Positions 11,791 through 24,413 of a stretch of DNA of 64,000 bases are shown here, piece by piece (positions within the stretch are counted from its first letter, which is position 1; each line of letters opens with the position of its first letter). The position numbers and the translations under genes were made by a program. The DNA lies in assembly GCF_000002985.6 (NCBI RefSeq), contig NC_003282.8:7378001-7442000 (forward strand), given 5' to 3'. The DNA is from Caenorhabditis elegans (lineage: Eukaryota; Nematoda; Chromadorea; Rhabditida; Rhabditidae). Under the pieces are notes generated by a model. That model was not told where the DNA came from and searched no databases. It saw nothing but the letters and a program-made list of their open reading frames with translations.

Positions 11791-12540
11791 ATAAATTAAA
11801 AAAAATAAAAACTCCAATTTTCCAGGAGAAAAAAAAAAAAATAAAAACTAACAGGAAAAATGTTTTTTACCAAACAAATAAATCGTCGTAAGATTTGGTG
11901 TATTTTGTGCACTTAGCCTACCGTAACCCACGGTAAAATGCAGAATTGTGGTTCAAATCATTTTAATTTTCCCACGATATATTTTCCCACGCTGTATGTT
12001 CTTCTCGGCTATTTTTTGCTGTTTTATTTGATTTTTCATAATTTTAAAATATTATAATTCTTATTTCTTGAATTTGTAGTAGATGATGCAAAAGAGGGGT
12101 CGCTTTAAAAGCAGATTAAATTCTTCCATGTCTTATGTGCTCATTTTCCGTTCGATTGCCCATTTGAAAACGAAAAAATCTGCCGCTTCTCTGGTCTTAT
12201 TCGTCGTGGATCGTTGTCGAGCAGCTCTTCTCCGTCGTCGCGCGTCTCGGCTTTTCCATCGTTTTTTCTGCGCCCTCTAGTTCTCTCGCTCCCTTTATTT
12301 TGCTCGCACTTGGCTTCATGCCAGCTGGTCCCCTCTGCTTTTTGCATACTATCTAATTCAGACCCCAGTCGCTTGCATTGGGAAAGGCCACCTCATTGAG
12401 CTCTGTCCACAACGAGTTTGGACCCAGACTGGCATAAAACCATATGCCTATGAAATTGTGTAAAATGTTTCTTCTTTCTAAAATCAGTTCGCAATTATTT
12501 CGTTCCTTGTTCCTTCCCGTTCGAATTTTGAATCTATTCT

Positions 12541-12555
12541 CTCTCTCTCTCTCTC
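12541..12555. repeat. (CT)n microsatellite
   Basis: Simple CT run in the region upstream of pitr-1. Confidence 0.8.
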
Positions 12556-14028
12556 AAGTTCCTTCATTTCCCGCCAAGTGTTTCTCTTCATTGCGACTTT
12601 CGACCAGCTGTTCGAGCAGCTCCTGTATCATTTTTTGCTACGAATTTCTTCACCAACTGCACGTAAACTGCTACTTTAGTTATTTGTTATATTTTTGTTG
12701 TGTTTAAAACTGAAGAGGTCACCGGAGCGAACATTTTCTAGAAAATTCTATTGTCGCACAGACAACAATATAATGTCTAGAAAGAATGCGATTCTATTCT
12801 GAGAGGCTGGTCCATCATAAAGTGACGAAAATGATTATGTGCGAGGGTGTGTTTTGTTCGTCTCTTCATCCAATCTTCTTCTCTCGAACCTCTTCCGTTT
12901 CTTTCAGCTCGAAAATCGCAAGAAATAGTCTATAAATAATCCAGCGAATCACTGAAAGACTGATGTTTTGTCTCTTTTTGATGTATAAAAGTGCTTGTTT
13001 CTATCAGTCTTTCGAAAGATTTTGTTGAAATATTGTATTCTTATTCTGTGTAGGTTACTGTGTGTCACTTTTGGCGAACAAAGAAAGTTCAACCGGGAAG
13101 AAATATTACCGTAGCATGTTCTCTCCGTTTTCTCTCACTTGCTTTTGCACTTTTGGTCTCCTCTTTATTGCATCATTCCGGGCCCCTTTGCAAATGTGTT
13201 TGATATTCTATCGACCAAAAAGTTTGATTCATAAGTTGAAGGCTAAAGTTTTTATTCTTTTTGTATTATTAGAATGCTCTTATCGAATACAATTAAATCC
13301 CACTACACTAAAGAGGTAACCTCATTAATCTAGACAAAAATTACTTCCTTTCGGAATTATCGCATTCCAAAGTTTAGATTCATTAAATATTTCTTTATTT
13401 TGTAATTTTCTCTCTTGTGGCACCTTGTTTTGGCTCACATGGCATTCGGCGAAAGCAAAACATGAATGTCTGTTTTCAAAGTTATGCATTCACCCCCATC
13501 CTCCAACTTTTCTATGAAAAAGATTTGGTCTATGATCTTTCCAGCCATGAGCTCGTCGCATTCTATTGAGTTTTGAGAAGAGAAGAAGCTCTAGAATTGT
13601 GTGCTCGTTGTTCGACTCTTTCAGGATAAATTTCATAAGTAGAGAGACTTTTCATCTTACACTGTTAGCTACGGTGACGTCATGAGAGCAACAATATACG
13701 CTCTTTGTGCGCGGGCCGAATGATTGCGAAAGAGAAAGAGCGTCTGCATTGGACGTGTGACCTTCAATGTACCCTTAAGACTCCGCCTTATTTTGAATCA
13801 TAACATTTTTGTCTGCTAGACGACCCTTGGCATTCGTCCAATTTTTTTCGAAACTTTGAGTAGGAATTAGATTTGCAAAAAAAAGTGAAAACGAGCCAGT
13901 AGATCCTCCTCGTATCTTCATTCTTCTTTCGTTTCAAATTGATTGCTCCTTTTCGTTGTCTCTTCTGTGCATTTTCCGTGAACTTCACCAATAGGTCATA
14001 GGGATCTGCTTCTCGCTAGTGGGATATC

Positions 14029-14037
14029 CTGCGTCTC
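14029..14037. promoter_or_regulatory. CTGCGTCTC motif upstream of pitr-1
   Basis: CTGCGTCTC is a 9-mer that also occurs, on the other strand, near egl-19 (22985, 28907) and, with one mismatch, upstream of unc-82 (45355). See findings. Confidence 0.35.
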
Positions 14038-15220
14038 ATCTACTCTGACATTAGATGATGGGCGACGAAAGAAGCACCGTTTACACCCAACCCATCACGT
14101 CAGAGTACGGCCGACTTCCCTCCTTCCCATGCAATATCACCTATGAAATCGATTAGAAAGTCCCTCGCTTTATATTTCAATTCGATTTAAAATAGAAGAC
14201 GAAACATCTAACTTGGCTCACTTCCTCCCTTTTTTTCGTTTTTCTTCTTTAGATAATCCCTATCCTCAGGCGCTTCAACTTCTTGTTTCGCGATCTTTCC
14301 TCTCCGGATGCGTTTTTTAGGCTGATTCTGCAACAAGAGTTTAACAATCGGATTGTCAAATTTGCTCTTTTTCTTTTTATTGCGCACTCCCTGCCCCTGC
14401 CTTTGACAACCTTTCCAATCTGCGACTGTTAATAAATCTAGGGTCGCAGCACATCGAGCAAACAAAGAACAATTTTTTAAAAGAAGTTGAAATATTGCTG
14501 AATAGATGGACCTCATTTTTGTTCATTTTCTCTATCTAATAGTGATGCTCTTACACATGACAATAATAACCAACGTTTTTCGCAATAATTTTTTTGTTTT
14601 TGTTGACTCAGTGAACATTTGTGAAATCTGGCTGTTGAAAAATCACGAGTAAACTATTTTCGTCAACGATTCAGATTTTTGAATCTACAAAATATCTGAT
14701 GTCACTGAAAAAGCCTTTAAAAAAATAAAATTTACGTATTCTAGTGCATTCGAGTTTACTGCCATCATTCGCCCAATATCCTTAACCAATCCATCAGTTC
14801 AAACTCATTATTTCCCGTTTTTCAGCCCATATAAATGGGAATTCGGTGTCCTCAGCAAGAAAATAGGCCGACAAGATTATATTTAAAATTATATAGAGTT
14901 CGCCCAGCAAAGACCATAACGTCACTCTCTAAAGAACAATCAAAAAGATATCTTTCTTGCAAGACACCGTTTTTCTCACCTCTTCTCTTTCTTCGTTTTT
15001 TTTTGTTAACACTTTTCTCATGTGGCGACATAAATCTTCCAATGTAGGCGAGACCGGACGCCGGAGACTTTGTCGCTGACAAACCTTTTTGATAATGTTA
15101 TACGTGGGAGTTCAAATAAAACTCTTCTTATTTCCTTGTTGCTCCTCCTATTTCTACCTCATTCCGTTTGTCACAACTTTTCCGTATTCTTTTATCTGAT
15201 CAAAATGGTTTTTTTTTCAG

Positions 15221-15380
15221 GGGTAATTATCGTCTCGGATCGTGAACTGTGCGGCGAGTCATCTCACGTCTTGTTACCGTTTTCGCCTAAACCACAGGCG
15301 AAGGGCCCTGCTGAGCCACCGCAACTCCACATCCCAACCCGTCAACTCACTCTTCCTTTCGAATTCTACAATCATCTTCT
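15221..15380 (+). other. pitr-1: Possible non-coding 5' exon of pitr-1
   Basis: A strong acceptor (long T run then CAG, ending about 15220) and a GTATGA donor after 15380 bound a 160-base, GC-richer segment. It could splice to the acceptor just upstream of the pitr-1 ATG (TTTTTTTTAG at about 16082). It lacks a convincing start codon. Inference from splice signals only. Confidence 0.35.
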
Positions 15381-16096
15381 GGTATGATTTTGTTTTTAGC
15401 GAAAAGTCTAATTCTGATGAAAATGCGTGGGTTTTGCGGGGAATCCCTAATGTTTCCATTTTGAAAATAATATTTCCCGTTTTTTGAAACTCGATATTTT
15501 GCCGCTATCCATTGCTCGATGTTCTTTAAACCAAGGAAAAAAAAGAATTTGACGACTCACTGAGGAATCTGGTGTTAATAAATTCCCCTTGAAAACTTCT
15601 TCCGTCTTTTCATAAAATGAGGTTTTCACTTCTAGTTTAACCTAAGTTAGCGGCAAAGTTCGATCAGATTAGTTTGTTTGATTTTAGATTCACTATTGTT
15701 AGCTAATAGAATTAAAATTAAATGATGATAGCTTATTTTTGTAACTGAATTTTGTGCTCGTCTGAACCTCGTGCCAAAAAGTTTATGATACTTATGAAAA
15801 AAGAACAATTTTTAATTACCATTTACGTCAAAGAGCTACGCCGGAAAGACAAAAAAAAAATAAATGACGCCGAATTGTCACAAGGATAGTGAGAAACGAG
15901 TGGTAATAGACCAAGAGATAACAAATTGTTTATTTCTCTTTAAAATTGGACTGTTATCAGAGACCATCAGCTGCTGTCGGCAAAGAAAAATTTCTGCTGA
16001 TAGCTGGCTCCTTTGTGTTTCCCTCATTTCTACCGCCTGACGCTTAACCTGAATCGCTTCCAAAAATGTTTCTTTTTTTTTAGAACAGACTCAACA

Positions 16097-18726
16097 ATGC
16101 TTCCCGATCCAACTGTTCTTCTCATCATCGGAGCCGTTATAGCATTCATTTTGGCGTTTGCTATCGGTGCAAATGACACGGCAAACTCGTTCGGAACTTC
16201 TGTTGGAAGCAAGGTTGGAATCTTTATTCACATTGAAAATTCTAGTTTTTTGAAATTTCAGGTGTTGACTCTTCATCAAGCATATGTTTTGGCTAGTATC
16301 TTCGAAACACTTGGAGCTTGTCTCCTTGGTAAGTAACACAGATCATCGTCGTAAGTATCTGCATCGTGGGGTGTCGGTTTTGTTCGATTTATCATTAAAA
16401 TCGAAAAACTAAAAATTTTCGTTTTCCCAATATTTCAAAAAACAAATTTTGGGTATTTTTATTCTTTTTTGAAGAAATTTATATGTTTTATGGTTTTCTT
16501 CAACATAAGCATAATTTATAAAATTGAATTGTATCTTTGATTTTTTTTTAAATTCATTTGAAACTCACAAAATTCTAATATTTTTAGGTCATCAAGTGAC
16601 AGACACTATGCGCAAAGGTGTGATCGACTTCTCAGAGTTTGGTAAACATGAAAATGGTACCGTTCTTATGAGCGAAAATGATCTCGGCCATACTATCATG
16701 TTGGGACAAATCGCTATCCTCACTGGATGCGGTGTGTGGATGTTGTTGGCGACTGCATTCAAGCTGCCCGTATCTACAACTCACTCAATTGTTGGAGCCA
16801 CGATTGGATTTGCTCTCGTTGCCCAAGGATCTCGTGTCATTGTGTGGGAGAAGATTTACCGTATCTGTGAGTTCTTTACTCGATTATATTGGTTCTTGTC
16901 TGAAACGTGTGCTTGTATCGCTATTGGAAATTATTTTTGCAGTCTTCTCATGGATCATTTCACCACTTCTCTCTGGAATCGTTTCGGTTTTCATCTACTT
17001 GTCGCTTGATCATTTGGTTTTGAGACGTGTAAGTTTTCCCACGAAATTACTTTTGTTACAATAACTATGCAAATGTAAATATTTTCAGGAACAACCTCTT
17101 CACAGTGGAATTCGAGTTCTTCCTGCGCTCTACTTCATCTGTTTCGCTTTCAACGTCTTCGCCATTGTCTATAAAGGACCTTCTTGTAATTATTTTAATG
17201 CAATGACGTTTTTTCAAATAATTAATTTTTAGTCCTCTATTTCGATCGACTCAGTCTCACACAATGTCTCATCATCTCTGGAGTGTTCGGATTAGCGGTT
17301 GCTCTTATCTTTGCGTTCTTCTTGGCACCGTATCTCAAGGATCACATCCTGAGTATGTTTAAGAAATGGAGTATGAGGTTAGCAATTGTCGATAAGGCAC
17401 TGAAGATAGTTTCCAGTGGCCTTATCGTTGCAGTATCATTGATTAATATTCTAAGATTTTATATGAGTTTTCAGGTGGTAAAATTATTAGAAAATTCTGC
17501 TGTCGATAAATTATTTTCATTTCAGGCAAAGAACTTCTTGAAATAACTGGAAAACAGCGACACAGTCATCACGGACATAACGAAAAGAGCAGTTCAAAGC
17601 GAAAAGAATTTGAAATGGAAGAAGGAAATGGAAAATATCTTGAATCCGACAATAACGGTCAACCTCTTCTCGATCAACCAACTATTGTAGTCAGTACATG
17701 CCCATCAAATGGAGAATCAACTTCATCTTTCGCAAAGAATACAATTCGCCCGTCTTCCTCCCTTGCTTCATTCTTCCGTTCCTGTAAACCAGAAGATCCA
17801 CAAGCTTCACGACTGTTTTCACTTCTTCAAGTGATGACGGCCTGCTTCGGAGGATTTGCTCATGGAGGAAACGACGTGAGTAATGCGATTGCTCCACTTG
17901 TTTCGCTTTATCTGATTGCTAATGACGGAATGAAATCGGCCGATATGGAAACACCATGGTACCTTCTTCTCTACGGATCCTTCGGAATGTGTCTCGGTCT
18001 CTGGGTTCTCGGACATCGTGTCATCTACACTGTCGGAGAAAATCTAACCAAGATCACTCCAGCATCTGGATTCGCCGTCGAGTTTGGAGCTGCTGTCACT
18101 GTTCTGATTGCTTCAAAGCTCGGACTTCCTATCTCATCAACACAATGCAAAGTAAGAAATTCATAGAATGACATATGCAATCATCGGTTTACAGGTTGGA
18201 TCCGTCGTGGCAGTCGGTCTTGTTCAATCCAGACATCAAGTCCATTGGGGAGTATTCCGGAACATCTCACTATCCTGGATAGTAACTCTTCCAGTTGCCG
18301 GTAAGTGTATTTTAGTAATTAGTTCAGATGTTAGAAACTTCAGAGAGACTAAAACGCTTATTAATAAATAATAAAGTGAGGAACCACATCCCCAAGATAT
18401 AGTTTCGATAAGTAAATACTGTTTCAAAAATATAGCTGAAAGAAGTATTAACAGAATGTCAGTTTTTTAAATTTATTTTTCATTGAAATTTATTTCATTA
18501 TCCAACGACAAGTGAAACCACCATTTTCTAATTGGAGAAAAGTCTTTCTGTTATTTTAAAAGAGCCTTTGAAATTTGTCGGGTGGATCAGCTTTTTACTC
18601 GCCTGTCCATCATTATTTATTATCGTTGTAGGTCTTCTTTCCGGTGGAACCATGATGATTCTCCATTTATTCTCGTTCGGAACCGATGCAACGCCCAAGG
18701 ATTCTATCCTCCAGCTCTTCTTCTAA
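16097..18726 (+). CDS. pitr-1: PiT-family sodium-phosphate symporter (SLC20), 530 aa
   Basis: Nine exons join in phase: 16097-16213, 16262-16328, 16588-16866, 16943-17028, 17089-17185, 17233-17352, 17526-18151, 18195-18300 and 18632-18726. An acceptor lies 14 bases before the ATG, suiting trans-splicing or a 5'UTR exon. The family's internal duplication is clear: [16 protein letters not shown] (from residue 24) and [17 protein letters not shown] (from 364). Each is followed by a re-entrant-loop motif, [12 protein letters not shown] and [10 protein letters not shown] hydrophilic His/Ser-rich loop of about 110 residues separates the halves. The family imports inorganic phosphate with sodium across the plasma membrane. 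The end is [13 protein letters not shown]. Candidate poly(A) signals at 19536 and 19557 are distant. Next gene downstream is egl-19, as in C. elegans. Confidence 0.93.
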
Positions 18727-21700
18727 TCGCGTTTTTCTCAACAATCATACTATCCTTTTTAATTATATCTAAGTACTTTCATTTTTTGGCATATTTCTTG
18801 AATGCGTAATACTTCTTCCATTTCCTAACCCGCGCTGTTCTCAGACGGTACGCCTTCTAGATTTTCGTTATTTTTCTCCTCGAAAGAAAAAACATTGTTT
18901 TGTTATATGTTGTAAAAGCTATAGGATGCTATAACCTTAGCGAACTAGCCACCTCTTTTGTCTGCTACCGGTCAATTTTCGTCTAATTCGTGGTAGGACA
19001 TTGTTTCCCTCTATTTTTCTGCTCCCTCACTCTACTCTTTTATACCCTTATTTGTCGCCAACTTTTCTATTGTTTTCTCTTTTTTGTTATTCGAAGATCA
19101 GCGCAGTTTCGATTTTTCACAAGCCACACTTTTCTTTATTTTTTTTTGTTTTGTTACCTCATTTCATATTTTATTAACCTCTCTTCAGTTTCTAAAGCCG
19201 TACCTGAGAACGTCTGAAGCTCATCTTTTGCAGAAAGCAACTTTCGTTTGTTTCTCTCTTCTCATTCCTTTTTATCAGTTTTTATTTTCTTTTAAAACAC
19301 ACAAGATTGTCTCCCCCACATTCATTGATTTCTCCCCTCCCAAAACAGAATCTTTACCGACTCCGTGAACTTTTTGTTCGCCCCTTTCCCCCTCTTACAA
19401 AAATCTTCACTTCGGCTTGTTTAGGAAAGTGATTCTTGAAATTTTCAGAGGATTTCAGAATTATCTTTCTCAAAACTACGCCCCACTATGACTTTTCTCA
19501 TTGTTTTATCTTCTACCTTTTCATTCATAATAGGCAATAAAATTAATAGTACCACAAAATAAAACGTCACACAGACACACTCAACCTCATTCAACCACAC
19601 AGTTCGTTTTGTTCAGAGATTGGGAGGGCAAAAGCCTCGCCGCCTCCACACAAGAATGGAGAGCAGAAGAAGAATGGATGTTGCACAGATTTGTCTGCAG
19701 CCGCCACCTTCGTATGCACTATTTCGCACCGCCGAATGCAGTATTTACCGAGCTCTCAAAACAGGAGGAGAGATGATGATTCGGAGGAGAAGGATGACTG
19801 AATCGTCTCTATCCGCGCGCATAACCGTACGATTTCGCACACTTTCAACAACAAGACCTTTGCATTTTATCCACGGAACAAACTCTGTATGTCTGTCAGC
19901 ATGAGATAATTCCTTTTTTGATCTGTGTAGTTTCAACGTTGAGTTCAACTGGATCATAAGACGATCTATTTATATTAGTTATTCTTGTGAAACTTACTAA
20001 CCATTTTTTTTAAAGTTACAAGGAAATTCGAAACCATATCTAGAGAATATTTTATCGACTTTCAAAAAATAAACTGTAATGCTATTAGAATTGAGAACGT
20101 TCAGGCTTTCGAAGGACTATAAACATCTACAATTTTAAGTGACATCTTTATTACTTTATGATAGTAACCTAGTTCCATCACTTCCCTCTGTAACAGTAAA
20201 TCGAACTTTCAATTGAATTGTTGTTCTAAAAAAGACATTTGTTAGAAATATATTTACTGTTTCATTTATTATTTAACACTAAATCTGAAGAACCAGAAAA
20301 ACAATTATTTGTGACTTTTTCACATTTAGTCATTAGGCGCTAACTCCGTGTCCAACTGTTTGCCTTAAAAATTGAAACTATTTTGATGAAAAATGGGCAA
20401 AACTTTGGCAGGTTTGGCCAAGAGTTGTGTAAGCTTTTTTCACGTTTAAACGAAGTTTATATACTTGGAAATAAAATTGAACAATAAGTTTATGCCAATA
20501 CTGTAAAAAATTACTAAACAATTTATACTTTGATAAAACCATTCTAGATTTATTTTTTGAAATTTTTTGGCATCGTGGCTTTGCAAAGGCTCGTACAGTT
20601 CGAGATCTATGGAACATATGCTATTACGGATTATTTTCTAGGGACAATATTTACTGTTGTATATCTTGATGTTGATCTTGAGTATTTCTATCAAAAAGAT
20701 ATAGATTTCGTGAAATAGAGATACTGTTTGCATGTGTGTGGTCAATTGAACTTTGCGTAGAAGAGCAGAGATCGTACAAAGTTGCTCCCACGCGGGAATC
20801 ATTTTCTTAGAAAGAATATCTGACTGAGTCATAGATAACTTACAGATTTCATATTTCATGGCAGTTCATTGAAACTGCATTACTGGATTACTGTATGACA
20901 AATTGATTTAAAAAAAAAGGAGCATACGAAATTTTCTCACTTTTCTTTTGAATCTCATTAATTTGGTACTATACCTAACTATAGTTATATCTTCAAGTTT
21001 TGATAAGTTTTCCGAGTATTATACTTTTCTACATTTTTAAACACAAAAAGTGACATGGTGCATCGAGTCATCAGTGTTTAACGAAACGGAATGAGCTATA
21101 TTTTTTAATTTCAAAATAACAATAAATGTAGCGAAAATTCTTCGAAGAAAAATATAGTCTTGCCATCAAATGAGATTTCCGATCTTTTGGAATTACATGC
21201 TTTTGTCTAACCGCCAATTTTATCCAAACTCCCATTCGTTTAATTGTAACGCAACTCAACACCAATAATCCATCACATATACAGTATCAATTGCTCTTTT
21301 CTCATTGGCTTCTCCCATAACTCGATTTTTTTCCATTAACAATTCATTTTAGTCCTTTCAGTTTTTTTGTCACCGTAGTACCCAAAAGAGTGAGAAAAAG
21401 AGAGTGTGTCTATCTCAAAAGAAGCTGTGATATTTCATTTGGTTTATGTGTGCGTATATTCGAAAGACTGCTACGGATTTATATATGTATATTGCGCTGT
21501 TTTATTCTATTTTCAGCTGCTTTGTCGTCCTTCTTCCTCTCATTATTTTTTGTTCTCTGTCACGTTTTCATTCGTAGTGCTTTCAAGCATTTCACACGGA
21601 AACTTATCCTTATTGGTACGGAAGTCATAACCAACATATCGGGTTACAACTCTGAATGGCTTCACAGAATTAGTATATTTGAATTCGTAAAGAAAATGTG

Positions 21701-24021
21701 AAGTACTCCACATATTTTGCTATAGGATTTTATTTAATCTATAGTTTCATGGTTCATAATTCAAATAGTATAAAAACAAGGATAACCTTCTGCTCTGAAT
21801 TGTCCTTCATTTGAAAGCAGAGCAGGTGCGACCTACATTTTCCGGATGACGGATGCTCGAGCCGAGATTCACCTTTCACAAAAAATTGATTTTTAACCTG
21901 ATGGCAGTGGAAATTAATTTTTGAACACAGTTTTAAGTGACTTTAATATTTTTTTAATTAAAGTTTGAAATTGTTGTAAGTCACTACAATATATGTATAT
22001 TGAAATGCTAAAAAAATTTATAGTTCGCAGAAAATTTCCAAATTATTTTATGGTTAGAAGAAGTTGGCAAAAACTAAAAATCTTTGAAAACTATTGTAAG
22101 CTTGGAAACTATAGAAAGATTTCAAGTATTCTGTTTCACAGCATTTGTAGTTAAAATACGTGTTCTGAAGAATATTGGTTATTCGTTTGGGTACATAAAT
22201 TACCAATATAAAAAAGTATTCTCGAAAAGTTCAAAGAAATTTTAGTGTGTAAATTTTTACGATGTAAATACAATTCATTAAAATCTAGTCAGAATATAAA
22301 ATTCGTAGAGAATACAAATTTTGGTCGACTTCCGGCAATATGAGTGATTAACGCTGCTCCTAATATGAATGCCATTGCAGGCTCTAGTACGGTATTTAAA
22401 ATTCGCTTTGGCAGCTTTTGGATAATATCTCAACTAAATGAATATTCAATGATGTACTTATTTGATTTTTGAAAAAACCATTTGCGCAGGTGATGCTCAT
22501 CAAATCACTTCACACGAACTTTGGTGTGTTTGGATAGTAGTAGATTGCCTTGCTGTCTGCCTTTCAAACCACTCAACTTTATCCATTTTTCAATGATGAA
22601 GAAGCTGTAGTCTACTGTTGCTCTTTCTTCTCTCCAAATTCTTCTTTTTTCTCAATTGATCTCATTAGCCTCTCACGCGGTCGCTTCTTCTCTTTCTTCT
22701 TTTTCTACAATTTATCCATTTAACTGGGAGGTTCCTTCCCTCATTTAATTCTCTTTTTTGTGATCTATTGTTCTGAATGGTTTAAAAAATGAGAAAAGAT
22801 AATGTAGAATTATGTAATGCGGCGTGACGGCACCCGGAAAAGTGTCGGCCATCACAGAGCTGAAGAGCATCATCCTCCATTGGCTCAGCGGCGGTCTTAC
22901 TCTCTTATTCCTCTCTATTTCTCTTTCTCTGAAAGAAAAAAGAAAGAGTCCCCGTGTCCACATTTTTTGGCGACGAGAGGCATCGAGACGCAGGTGCTAA
23001 AAGAGAGCAAAACTCGCAAAACGACTATAGTTGAAACCATTGATATCCGTCCGAGTGAGGAGCCGCCCGGCCATCTTGCTTCTCTTTTCTGTGTGGAGCT
23101 TCTTCATTCTTGACTTTATCCCCAATGTTCTCTCTTTCATTTGATCTTTTTACAGACTTTAATTAATTCATTTTTATGACGTCCATGATAATTATTATCT
23201 CAAAATAGATTCAATGACATTTAGGCATAAGCTATTGAAATATCTCCAAAAATTTATTTTTTAAAACCTCCTCATAATACCACAGTTTAGTCTCAAATAT
23301 ATGATACTCAAAAAATATGGTTTTTCTGAAAACAAAATAAAGTTGAAACTTTAAATTGAATTCTAATTTTTCGATCATCATATTTGATTATCCTCCTAAA
23401 AACATCACAGCTAAAAATTGTTGAACCAAAACTATAGTAATATCGTATGGACCGTTCTGATACATTACCTTATTTTTTAATTTTAAGAGATAACGTTCAA
23501 AATGGTTTCTTAAAATAACATTAATATTAAATGTTTGTAGGTATAATGTGCTATGAGGATCTAATAATTATCTTAAACTTTCCGATAAAAATTAATCTGC
23601 TAATAAAAAAAAAGTAAATTCAGTTAATTTTGGACTGGAAGTTAGTAGGTCAATAATGCTTTACTAGACTTATTCAAAGTACCGTATTTTATTTTTCAAA
23701 GTAGCATCGCAATCATGTACTTTCAAAATTTTGTTATATATGTTTTATATTATTTTAGAAATTTCACTCAGAAGTAATTGCCAAAATCAAATAAAAAAGT
23801 CTCCATCTTCTCACAAGCTGTAATTTGTATTTTTCAACATTCAGGTGCTTTTTAGAGCTTTCGGAAAATTTAAACATTGTCAAAAATGAAAGGTAAAAAT
23901 TAAATGAAAAAGGAATACAATTAAAAAGATGAGAAAGTAATATATTCAGATAACCTATACATAAATGAGAGATATTTCTCTGAATTTACATATATTTTAT
24001 ACCTACCACGACCAAATAAGG

Positions 24022-24069
24022 AGAAGCCATTGTCCAATAGAAAAAAAAGAAGCCATTGTCCAATAGAAG
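24022..24069. repeat. Tandem direct duplication with CCAAT boxes
   Basis: AGAAGCCATTGTCCAATAGA occurs twice, 27 bases apart start to start, separated by a short A run. Each copy has a CCAAT pentamer. It lies just before the GC-rich patch at 24160-24560. Confidence 0.7.
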
Positions 24070-24179
24070 TTTCACTCTCTCTTTCTCTTTCTCGATCTCA
24101 ATAGAAATACACATTTCTCCACTCATTCTCATTCTCGTACTCTCTCTCTTTCTTCCACTTCGTGAGCTTTTACCGGGGC

Positions 24180-24413
24180 GTGTGAGTCTTGAATCAAAGA
24201 GAAAGAGACGGAGAGAGATGGAGTCGGGGCTCCGAAAGCTGGCCGCTTTGCAGTATTGATCCGTGTAGAGCTTCCTGTCTCTGCGTCACCCCATCGAGAG
24301 CATCGGAGCTCTCTCTCGTTCTCTGAAGCCGAAGACGGCGCGACGACGGCGACAGTGGTGGCGGCGGCGAAGCGGAGACGAGACGGCAGACATACCCAGT
24401 GCTTTATACATCT
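24180..24413 (+). other. Possible distal 5' exon/promoter patch upstream of egl-19
   Basis: A GC-rich stretch in an AT-rich setting ends at a plausible donor (CTTT|GTAAGAG near 24413). The nearest good downstream acceptor is the one before the egl-19 start (CGATTCCAG, ending at 27459). It contains ATG-led short frames but nothing recognisable. It might be a non-coding first exon. Speculative. Confidence 0.25.

Larger units (their letters stand above)
8952..16096. other. 7.1 kb non-coding region between divergent MOB and pitr-1 genes
   Basis: No complete gene can be assembled here. It holds a GT microsatellite (9451-9469), an inverted-repeat element (11394-11790), a CT run (12541-12555), a CTGCGTCTC motif (14029-14037) and a probable 5'UTR exon of pitr-1 (15221-15380). 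A lysine-rich minus-strand frame at 14208-14516 lies on a purine-rich strand and lacks a clear splice context. GC-richer patches near 12200-12400, 14030-14130 and 15030-15330 look like promoter sequence. The rest is AT-rich and featureless to me. Confidence 0.5.

Noticed and set aside
14208..14516. Minus-strand 102-codon frame, Lys/Arg-rich
   Set aside because: It lies on a purine-rich strand that is open by composition. It has no recognisable domain, and I saw no convincing splice or promoter context.
19620..19904. Plus-strand 94-codon frame in a GC-richer patch
   Set aside because: Arginine-rich translation with no family resemblance. The patch is better explained as regulatory DNA between pitr-1 and egl-19.
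18419..22139. CTGTTTCA cores (18419, 20257, 22132; reverse at 6493, 29253, 38513), which resemble the upstream motif of 21U-RNA (piRNA) genes on C. elegans chromosome IV
   Set aside because: The 8-mer is common in this composition, and the copies are scattered without clear downstream spacing or clustering. I could not support any single 21U-RNA gene.
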